DNA of 19,377 nucleotides from Bacillota bacterium (GTDB lineage Bacteria > Bacillota > Clostridia > Lachnospirales > WQUN01): the NCBI GenBank assembly GCA_009782085.1, contig WQUN01000228.1:1-19377 (forward strand), given 5' to 3'. Positions 13,982 through 19,377 of the stretch are shown here, one piece after another. Numbering within the stretch: position 1 is the stretch's first letter; every line of letters starts with the position of its first letter. The position numbers were made by a program, and so were the translations under genes. Below the pieces are notes generated by a model, which saw nothing but the letters and a program-made list of their open reading frames with translations, did not search any database and had not been told where the DNA came from.

Positions 13982-14034
13982 GGAACTGCGAAAGCAGAAC
14001 AGTTCCTTAATATGGGAACGGTCTTGACCGTTCC
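13982..14034 (+). repeat. Two hairpins between attenuator and dapA, one a GGAACGGTC copy
   Basis: GGAACTG and CAGTTCC (13982-14006) form a hairpin. It is followed at 14015-14034 by the sixth full copy of GGAACGGTCTTGACCGTTCC. The second hairpin ends 5 nt before the dapA ribosome binding site (AAAGGGAGG). Confidence 0.8.
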
Positions 14035-14052
14035 GGAAAGGGAGGGATCCGC

Positions 14053-14940
14053 ATGGAAGTGTTCAGGGGCTCGGGCGTCGCGCTGGTCACGCCGTTCAGG
14101 GAAAACGGGAGCGTCAACTTCGACGTTCTGGAGAAGCTGATCGATTTTCAGATCGAAAACCACACCGACGCGATCATCATCTGCGGCACCACGGGGGAGG
14201 CCTCGACGCTGACGGATGAGGAGCAGATAGAAACGATAAGGTTCGCCGTCGTAAAGGCGGCCAAGCGCGTCCCCGTGGTGGCCGGCGCCGGCTCGAACGA
14301 CACGGCCCACGGCAAGGTCCTTTGCAGGCACGCCATGCAGGCCGGCGCGGACGCGCTGCTGCTGGTCACGCCTTACTACAACAAGACCACGCAGAAGGGC
14401 CTGATCGAGCACTACGGGGCGCTCGCCGGCGCGGCTGACATCCCGGTGATACTCTACAACGTGCCGAGCCGCACGGGGATGAACATCGAGCCGAAGACGA
14501 TGTACGAGCTCTCGAAGATCGAAAACGTCGTCGGCCTCAAGGAATCGACCCACGACATGGTGCACACGGCGCAAATCGCCGCGCTCTGCGGGGAGAGCAT
14601 ATCCATCTATTCCGGCGACGACGACTGCATAGTGCCGATTCTCTCTTTGGGCGGAAAGGGCGTCATCTCCGTGCTGGCCAATATCATGCCGCAAACCGTG
14701 CACGAAATGGCCGCCGCCTATCTGAACGGCGATCTGGCGCGGAGCCTGAAACTGCAGCTGGAGACGCTGGCGCTGACGAAGGCGCTGTTCAGCGAGGTCA
14801 ACCCGATCCCGGTGAAGGCCGCTATGAACATGATGGGCAAAAACGTCGGCGGCTACCGCGCGCCGCTCACGTCCATGGAACCGGCGAACGAGGCGGCTCT
14901 GAGAAAGGAAATGCTGGCGGCGGGGCTGAAAGTGGTATAA
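14053..14940 (+). CDS. dapA: 4-hydroxy-tetrahydrodipicolinate synthase
   Basis: A 295-residue class I aldolase that condenses pyruvate with aspartate semialdehyde, the first committed step of the diaminopimelate/lysine pathway. GTTGEA (about 45-50) is the pyruvate-binding loop, TPYYNKTTQKG (about 106-116) carries the catalytic-triad tyrosine, and YNVPSRTG (135-142) holds the catalytic Tyr and Arg. VGLKEST gives the Schiff-base Lys163. Length and motifs are ordinary for DapA. The ATG at 14053 follows GGGAGG by 7 nt. It is the first gene after the lysine riboswitch and terminator and is followed 17 nt later by dapB, so both are controlled by lysine. Confidence 0.97.
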   Translation: MEVFRGSGVALVTPFRENGSVNFDVLEKLIDFQIENHTDAIIICGTTGEASTLTDEEQIETIRFAVVKAAKRVPVVAGAGSNDTAHGKVLCRHAMQAGADALLLVTPYYNKTTQKGLIEHYGALAGAADIPVILYNVPSRTGMNIEPKTMYELSKIENVVGLKESTHDMVHTAQIAALCGESISIYSGDDDCIVPILSLGGKGVISVLANIMPQTVHEMAAAYLNGDLARSLKLQLETLALTKALFSEVNPIPVKAAMNMMGKNVGGYRAPLTSMEPANEAALRKEMLAAGLKVV

Positions 14941-14957
14941 ACCATAGGAGAATGTCT

Positions 14958-15740
14958 ATGTTACGAATGATTCTGGTAGGATACCTCGGGAGAATGGGAA
15001 AGACCATGCTGGAGACGGCCGCGTCCGACCCGGAGGTTCAAATCGCCGCGGGGATCGACCTCAGGGCGGGGGAGGACCGGGACGGCCGGCCGTTCCCCAC
15101 CTATGGCCGCATTGAGGATTGCGCGGACCCGGCGGACTGCATCGTCGATTTCTCGTGGGCGGACGGGGTTCCCTGCGTCGTGGACTACGCGCTCGCGCGC
15201 AAAATGCCCCTCGTGGTCTGCACGACGGGGCTTTCGGAGGAATGCGAGGCCAAAATCCGCACGGCCTCGGAGAGCATCCCGGTTTTCCGCTCGGCGAACA
15301 TGTCCCTCGGCGTCAGCCTCCTGAAAACCCTCGCGGTAAAGGCCGCGAAGACGCTCTACGGCTCCGGCTTCGACATCGAGATAGTAGAAAGGCACCACAA
15401 CCAGAAGCTCGACGCGCCGAGCGGCACCGCCGTTTTACTGGAAAAGGCGGTAAACGAGGCCCTCGGCGGGGAAATGCGCCCGGTTTACGACAGGACGGGC
15501 GTCCGCGGGAAGCGCTCCCGCGACGAGATCGGGGTCCACGCCATACGCGGCGGCACGATCGTCGGCGACCACTCGGTCGTCTTCGCCGGACGGGACGAGG
15601 TGCTGGAGATTAGCCATTCCGCGCGGTCGAAGGAGATATTCGCGGTCGGCGCGCTCCGGGCCGCCGGGTTCACGGCCGGCAAGGCCAGCGGCCTGTTCGG
15701 CATGGACGACCTGATCGGGGAGATCACAGGTGGATGTTGA
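14958..15740 (+). CDS. dapB: 4-hydroxy-tetrahydrodipicolinate reductase
   Basis: A 260-residue NAD(P)H-dependent reductase catalysing the second step of the lysine branch. The Rossmann start MILVGYLGRMGK replaces the commoner GxxGRMG form but keeps GRMGK. DFSWADG, CTTGLSEE and SANMSLGV follow, and the active site ERHHNQKLDAPSGTA is at about 144-158 (His146, His147, Lys150). HAIRGG.IVGDHSV is the C-terminal domain signature. I chose the ATG at 14958 because AGGAG lies 7 nt upstream; the earlier ATG at 14952 leaves only 1 nt. The stop is overlapped by the next gene, whose GTG lies 11 nt inside dapB. Confidence 0.96.
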   Translation: MLRMILVGYLGRMGKTMLETAASDPEVQIAAGIDLRAGEDRDGRPFPTYGRIEDCADPADCIVDFSWADGVPCVVDYALARKMPLVVCTTGLSEECEAKIRTASESIPVFRSANMSLGVSLLKTLAVKAAKTLYGSGFDIEIVERHHNQKLDAPSGTAVLLEKAVNEALGGEMRPVYDRTGVRGKRSRDEIGVHAIRGGTIVGDHSVVFAGRDEVLEISHSARSKEIFAVGALRAAGFTAGKASGLFGMDDLIGEITGGC

Positions 15741-16143
15741 CGTTTTTCTGCCAGCCGCGCCAAAGGGGTTTATAGCGGAGGGCATCGCGGAATACCGGAA
15801 ACGGCTGTCCGGCTTCTGCGAACTGCGCCTGTTTTACGGAGACGGACCGAGCCGCTCCCCGGCCAGGGTGGGCGGCTCGCGCGTTAATATGCTGGTCGGC
15901 GGGCCGGATGCGGCGGATTTTACCTCCGAGGGCTTCGCCGCCTGGCTCCGGGCGCAAATGAACCGCTCCGCGAGCCGCTTCTCGTTTTGGGCGCCGCGAA
16001 GCGGCGAAAATCCCCGGATAGCCTGGGACGGGGCGATCCGGCTCACGTATATCGAAACGGACTGGGATCTGACCGCGCTGATTCTGGCGGAGCAGATTTA
16101 CAGGGCGTTCATGATTTTGAACGGAAGCCCGTACCATAAATGA
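15730..16143 (+). CDS. Short, divergent RlmH-like (SPOUT) protein, catalytic motifs eroded
   Basis: A 137-residue protein. The N-terminus (FIAEGIAEYRKRLSGFCEL) and especially the C-terminus (ILAEQIYRAFMILNGSPYHK) match RlmH, the SPOUT enzyme that methylates pseudouridine 1915 of 23S rRNA. RlmH is usually 155-160 residues; here the linker after residue 35 is shorter. The SAM-binding VIGGxxG loop is replaced by FWAPRSGENP (about 87-96), and FPHQLxR by ETDWDLTAL. Methyltransferase activity is therefore doubtful. The GTG start at 15730 has GGGGAG 7 nt upstream and overlaps dapB, implying coupled translation. It converges tail to tail with the deacetylase gene, 3 nt apart. It may be a repurposed paralogue or a fast-evolving true RlmH. 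Confidence 0.8.
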   Translation: MDVDVFLPAAPKGFIAEGIAEYRKRLSGFCELRLFYGDGPSRSPARVGGSRVNMLVGGPDAADFTSEGFAAWLRAQMNRSASRFSFWAPRSGENPRIAWDGAIRLTYIETDWDLTALILAEQIYRAFMILNGSPYHK

Positions 16144-16146
16144 CTT

Positions 16147-17070
16147 TTATCCCCGGACCGAATTGGCCCTCTCCCTCTTCATCCGAAGATACGCGTCCGA
16201 CAGCACGTCCGAAACAGGCTGCCCGCTTCTGCGGATGGCGCGCCTCATCTTGAAAAGGCCGTCGGCGTCGCCCTTGGTCACGGTGTTGATCCCCTCCCAG
16301 CAGCTGAGGCTGGCGCGGAAGCCCAGGCCCTTCAAAACCTCCAGGGAGCCGTTTCCGATGACGCCGAGCGGATATACGAAAGTCGTCGGCGTAAAGCCGG
16401 TGACGTCTTTGATCTTGGCCTGGGTCTTCTCCAGGTCGGCCCGCAGCCGCGCCCGGTACGTATCGGCGGATTCGCTCTGCAGCTTGCCGCTGCCGTTGTA
16501 GCCGTGCATGTTGTAGCTGTGGTTCTGTATCTCTATGCGCCCGTCCTTCTGCATTTCCCTGACCTGCTCCCAGTCGAGGTGCGGCTTTGAGGCGCCGCCT
16601 TCCTTGGTGTAATCGTCCGTTATCTTGCCGATTATGGAGCAGACGGCCTTCATGTCGTACTTTTTGAGCAGCGGGAGCAGATAGTTGTAGTCGCCGGAGT
16701 TGCCGTCGTCAAAGGTCAGGACGATCGGCTTTTCCGGCAATTCTCCCTCCCCGTTCACATAGTCTATCAGATCCTGCATCAGAACCGTCTCATACCCGTT
16801 GTTCCTCAGGTATATCAGGTCGTTTTCCATCTCTTTGGGGCTTATGGCGTATTTGCCCAGCTGGCTTTGGTTTTTCGTGATGTTGTGGTACATGATGATA
16901 GGGACTTCCCTTTTTTCCCGCTGCGCCGCGGACACGTCCGAAGGCTCCAGGGCGTGTTCGCCGAAGGCGTAGGCCGTCAGCCCCGCGGACCCCGCCAGGA
17001 ACCGAGCCGTTAAAAACGCCAGGAGCACAATGCCGCCGCTCAGTTTTATCAGGTTTAACAGCTTTTTCAT
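16147..17070 (-). CDS. Polysaccharide deacetylase (NodB/CE4), membrane-anchored or secreted
   Basis: A 307-residue carbohydrate esterase 4 protein, likely removing acetyl groups from peptidoglycan or another surface glycan outside the membrane. A signal anchor or signal peptide covers about residues 8-35 (LIKLSGGIVLLAFLTARFLAG). VPIIMYHNI is near 56-64. Motif 1, LTFDDG (Asp121 and metal-ligand Asp122), and motif 2, NHSYNMHG (His184, His189), are intact. Motif 3 reads TTFVYPLG, a usual variant of the Arg-Pro motif. The ATG at 17070 follows GGGAG by 6 nt and lies 29 nt after the VanW gene, so the two form an operon. The 3' end converges on the RlmH-like gene with no space for a terminator. Confidence 0.93.
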   Translation of the reverse strand: MKKLLNLIKLSGGIVLLAFLTARFLAGSAGLTAYAFGEHALEPSDVSAAQREKREVPIIMYHNITKNQSQLGKYAISPKEMENDLIYLRNNGYETVLMQDLIDYVNGEGELPEKPIVLTFDDGNSGDYNYLLPLLKKYDMKAVCSIIGKITDDYTKEGGASKPHLDWEQVREMQKDGRIEIQNHSYNMHGYNGSGKLQSESADTYRARLRADLEKTQAKIKDVTGFTPTTFVYPLGVIGNGSLEVLKGLGFRASLSCWEGINTVTKGDADGLFKMRRAIRRSGQPVSDVLSDAYLRMKRERANSVRG

Positions 17071-17099
17071 ATTCCGCTCCCATCCCGGTCAATAAATGT

Positions 17100-17762
17100 C
17101 TAAACCATATACAGCCTTACGCCGACTATCCCGGTCCTGTCGTCCTCCGTCCCGTTCTCGATGTAGCTGTCTATTCTGACGGGCCTCTCCAGGCTGTTCA
17201 CGAACTTGAAGTCTATCCCGCCGTAGGACGTGGCCGCGTCCTTGCCCTTCGGAACGTAATCGACCGGCAGCGAGTGGCTGTGCCTCTCGATAACCTCAAG
17301 CCCCGCCTCTTCCACGGCGTTGTACAAGGTGCTGGACACCTGGCAGACGCCCCCGCCGTAGCCGTATTCCTTTTTCCCCTTGATGAATATCTGCGCCCGC
17401 CTGAAGCCGTTCGCCTTTGTCGTCGGCCCCAAAGTCTCGTTGTACGAAAACGTCTCCCCCGGCGGCACGACCGCTCCGTCCACGGCCTTCGCCGCCAGCG
17501 CGATGTTCGCGTTGCGCGCTTTCGCGCCGAGTCCGAACTTCGTCTCATACGAGCCTATCAGAACGCCGTTCCCCGGAACCGCCGGAAGAGCGAGCTCCGG
17601 CGCGGCGCTGAGCGCGTGCGTCGAAAGCGCCGCGCACCCCGGCGCGAGAATCGGCAAGATCAGAAACAGCAGGTACAGTTTGCCCGTTATTTTCGCCAGT
17701 TCGATTTTTTTCCGTCTGATTTTTTCCAATTTATGGTTTTTCATATCTTTATTGTTTTTCAT
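17100..17762 (-). CDS. VanW family protein
   Basis: A 220-residue protein. A basic N-terminus (KLEKIRRKKIELAK) and one hydrophobic segment (about 28-46, LYLLFLILPILAPGCAALS) indicate a signal anchor or signal peptide. The VanW domain follows: GSYETKFGLGAKARNANIALAAK, GAVVPPGETFSYNETLGPTT, GYGGGVCQVSSTLYNA (about 133-148) and HSHSLPVDYVPKGKDA. VanW is an accessory protein of some vancomycin-resistance clusters, but most homologues are chromosomal with unknown, probably wall-related, roles. No vanA/H/X-type genes are present here, so nothing suggests resistance. The ATG at 17762 follows GGGGGA by about 7 nt. It is divergent from the NlpC/P60 gene and cotranscribed with the deacetylase. Confidence 0.92.
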   Translation of the reverse strand: MKNNKDMKNHKLEKIRRKKIELAKITGKLYLLFLILPILAPGCAALSTHALSAAPELALPAVPGNGVLIGSYETKFGLGAKARNANIALAAKAVDGAVVPPGETFSYNETLGPTTKANGFRRAQIFIKGKKEYGYGGGVCQVSSTLYNAVEEAGLEVIERHSHSLPVDYVPKGKDAATSYGGIDFKFVNSLERPVRIDSYIENGTEDDRTGIVGVRLYMV

Positions 17763-17842
17763 TTCGATTCCCCCGGTTTTTATTATGAGGCCGAATCGGA
17801 TTTGTATCCCTGTAAAAAACCGGAATAAAATAAGGACAACTT

Positions 17843-17860
17843 ATAAGTGTATATACTTAT
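17843..17860. promoter_or_regulatory. Inverted repeat between vanW-like and nlpC/P60 genes
   Basis: ATAAGT (17843-17848) and ACTTAT (17855-17860) flank a TA-rich centre in the 231-nt divergent intergenic region. It may be an operator or contain the vanW -10 element; I found no good -35 for that direction. Confidence 0.35.
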
Positions 17861-17893
17861 CCCCAAAAATATTCCGAAAAATAAAAAAAATTT

Positions 17894-17933
17894 CTCGACA
17901 ACAGTTGACACGGGATTACATTCTATGTATAAT
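17894..17933 (+). promoter_or_regulatory. Consensus promoter of the NlpC/P60 gene, with a Spo0A-box-like site
   Basis: TTGACA (17905-17910), a 17-nt spacer and TATAAT (17928-17933) are exact consensus. CTCGACAA (17894-17901), just upstream of the -35 box, matches 7 of 8 bases of the reverse of the Spo0A box TTGTCGAA. The promoter is clear. The Spo0A site is only suggestive, since such an 8-mer is expected by chance now and then. Confidence 0.85.
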
Positions 17934-17993
17934 AACCGTGTTAACAATTACGTAATAAGTTCGTAATACATGTACCGCTTAGGGGGAACGCAG

Positions 17994-19244
17994 GTGAGGA
18001 TCTTTATTCGAAGACGCGCTGCCGGATCCGGTAAGATTTTGGCGGCCGCCGCCGCCGCGGCCGTGTTCTCGGTCATGCTGGGCGTGACCGCTTTCGCCCA
18101 GGTCAAGACGGTGGGCATGGTCAACGACGACTACGTGAACGTCCGCGACGGCGCGAACACGGACTCCAACGTGGTTTTTCAGCTTTCGTCGGGCGATTCC
18201 GTCGCCATCATCGGCAAAGACGATACTTTCTATAATATTTCCTACGAGGGCGTTAACACTTTATTCATAAACGAAAAATATGTCGATATAAAGGCGGCGA
18301 ACGGCCTTATCGCCGGCGACGTGGTCAACGTGAGGGATTCCGCCTCCGCCGACGGGGCCGTCATCGGCCAGGTGACCTCCGGCGAGCTCGTGACGGTCAG
18401 TTCCGTCTCCGGCGACTGGTTCGGGATCGATTACAACGGCTCCACGGGCTATATCAGGCAGGATTTTGTCACCGGCGGCATCATAGACAGCCTCAGAACG
18501 CCCGACCCGCCCCCGGAACCGCCGGCCCCGCCGGCTAAACCGGCGTCAGCCGGAAATTCCGCGGGAAACTCCGCCAAAAAGCCCGCGCCGGCGCAGGGCC
18601 AGGCCGCGTCGGATATGACCCCGGTCAGCGGCGACAAGTACGGGGTCGTCAACACCTCGGACGGGCTGAACCTCAGGGAATCCCCCTCCCAGAGCGCCCC
18701 GGTGCTCACCGCGCTCCCCAAAGGCGCGGCGGTGGACCTTATAGAGACGGGCAGCCAGTGGCACAAGGTCAAATACGACGGGGCGACCGGCTTTGTGTCG
18801 GCCAATTACCTGGACGTCAAAACCGGGACAAAGCCCGCGGAGCCGGCGGGCGGCGGCGGCTCTCTGGCCGATTCGATAATCAGCTACGGGAAGCAGTTTA
18901 TAGGCACGCCGTATCTGTGGTCGGGCACCAACCTGAATAAGGGCGTCGACTGCTCCGGCTTCGTCTACTCCGTGTTCAGGCACTTCGGGATCAGCCTTGA
19001 CCGAACCTCCGGCGCGATGGCCAACGACGGGCCGCGCGTGGACAAGGCGAACCTCCGGAAGGGCGACCTGGTGTTCTTTGACACCGACCAGAACGGCAGG
19101 GTGTCCCACGTCGGGATATACATCGGCGGCGGCCAGTTCATCCAATCGTCCAGCTCCAAGAGAACGTGGGGCGTGTGCATCTCCAGCCTCGACGAGGCGT
19201 ATTACACAAGGGTGTATAAGACGGCCTGCAGGGTGCTGCCGTAA
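17994..19244 (+). CDS. Secreted SH3b-repeat NlpC/P60 peptidoglycan endopeptidase
   Basis: A 416-residue exported wall hydrolase. The signal peptide is about residues 1-36 (RIFIRRR, an Ala-rich hydrophobic run, then VTAFAQ). Three bacterial SH3 domains follow at about 37-98 (YVNVRDGANTDSNVV), 103-158 (VVNVRDSASADGAVI) and 216-275 (GLNLRESPSQSAPVL). A Pro/Ala linker near 170-210 separates the second and third. The C-terminal NlpC/P60 domain has GVDCSGFVYS (catalytic Cys320) and SHVGIYIG (His372), with FIQSSS where many members have a third polar residue. It likely cuts stem-peptide bonds involving diaminopimelate. The start is GTG at 17994, preceded by AGGGGGA; the upstream in-frame ATG at 17970 lacks a site. 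It is driven by a consensus promoter. Confidence 0.95.
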   Translation: MRIFIRRRAAGSGKILAAAAAAAVFSVMLGVTAFAQVKTVGMVNDDYVNVRDGANTDSNVVFQLSSGDSVAIIGKDDTFYNISYEGVNTLFINEKYVDIKAANGLIAGDVVNVRDSASADGAVIGQVTSGELVTVSSVSGDWFGIDYNGSTGYIRQDFVTGGIIDSLRTPDPPPEPPAPPAKPASAGNSAGNSAKKPAPAQGQAASDMTPVSGDKYGVVNTSDGLNLRESPSQSAPVLTALPKGAAVDLIETGSQWHKVKYDGATGFVSANYLDVKTGTKPAEPAGGGGSLADSIISYGKQFIGTPYLWSGTNLNKGVDCSGFVYSVFRHFGISLDRTSGAMANDGPRVDKANLRKGDLVFFDTDQNGRVSHVGIYIGGGQFIQSSSSKRTWGVCISSLDEAYYTRVYKTACRVLP

Positions 19245-19279
19245 AACATAAGCAAGGAACATGAGAAAGGAACATAGGA

Positions 19280-19377
19280 GTGACCTCGGAAACTACCGTA
19301 AAGATTAGAAAGAAAGCAATAGCAAACGGTAAAACGAGACAAAAGCAGGAACGGCAAGGAGAAGAAAGAGGAAGAGA
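19280..19377 (+). CDS. Possible start of a basic protein, cut by the window end
   Basis: A GTG at 19280 preceded by AAAGGA opens a frame that stays open for 32 codons to the end of the window (TSETTVKIRKKAIANGKTR, then Arg/Lys/Gln/Glu-rich). It lies 35 nt after the NlpC/P60 gene with no terminator between, so cotranscription is possible. The stretch is strongly purine-rich, which by itself gives Lys/Arg/Glu codons and few stops, so this may not be a gene. No family is recognisable. Confidence 0.3.
   Translation, partial: MTSETTVKIRKKAIANGKTRQKQERQGEERGR

Noticed and set aside
17100..17762. Vancomycin-resistance cluster
   Set aside because: Only a VanW-type gene is present, without VanHAX-type ligase, dehydrogenase or dipeptidase genes or a VanRS pair.

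Overview
The window looks like chromosome from a GC-rich member of the Firmicutes, probably an uncultured clostridial gut or rumen bacterium. The reasons are Gram-positive-style ribosome binding sites on nearly every gene, a LytTR/DUF3021 pair, a VanW protein, an SH3b/NlpC-P60 wall hydrolase, an L-box lysine riboswitch, and strong TTGACA-17-TATAAT promoters. This taxonomic reading is an inference from gene content; no marker gene was compared.

Layout. (1) Positions 29-5547, minus strand: a cell-surface polysaccharide cluster read from a promoter near 5523-5547. It holds a secreted small protein, an O-antigen-ligase/Wzy-type polymerase, a GT4 glycosyltransferase, two tandem DUF4330 membrane proteins and a small coiled-coil protein. 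Two repeat-rich gaps interrupt it (1338-1545 and 2659-3221). (2) 5580-6983, minus: asnS. (3) 7210-13328, minus: a fucose/galactose glycan-use locus with a FucU mutarotase, a class II ketose-bisphosphate aldolase, a GH29 alpha-L-fucosidase and a GH35 beta-galactosidase. A lower-GC LytTR regulator/DUF3021 pair sits inside it. (4) 13388-13461, minus: tRNA-Asp(GTC) with its own promoter and terminator; fucU starts only 16 nt after the terminator. (5) 13587-16143, plus: a promoter, a lysine riboswitch, an intrinsic terminator, dapA, dapB, and a short divergent RlmH-like gene overlapping the end of dapB. (6) 16147-17762, minus: vanW-like gene then a polysaccharide deacetylase. Divergent from these, 17994-19244, plus: an SH3b/NlpC-P60 hydrolase, then a possible gene cut by the window end.

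The least expected content is in the non-coding DNA. A 66-bp terminal-inverted-repeat element occurs twice nearly identically (2688-2753 and 7116-7181). A diverged, longer relative (about 13778-13876) lies in the P5 loop of the lysine riboswitch. A tandem duplication at 2670-3246 preserves what looks like the empty insertion site of the first copy, implying TA target duplication as in IS630/Tc1-mariner-type elements. A second dispersed repeat, the 20-bp near-palindrome GGAACGGTCTTGACCGTTCC, occurs six times. A degenerate heptamer array separates fucU from the aldolase gene.

How the genes work together: the dap operon makes diaminopimelate/lysine precursors under lysine control. The VanW, deacetylase, NlpC/P60 and polysaccharide genes act on the envelope. 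The fucose locus appears to be intracellular, since neither glycosidase has a signal peptide, and it lacks a transporter, isomerase and kinase within the window.
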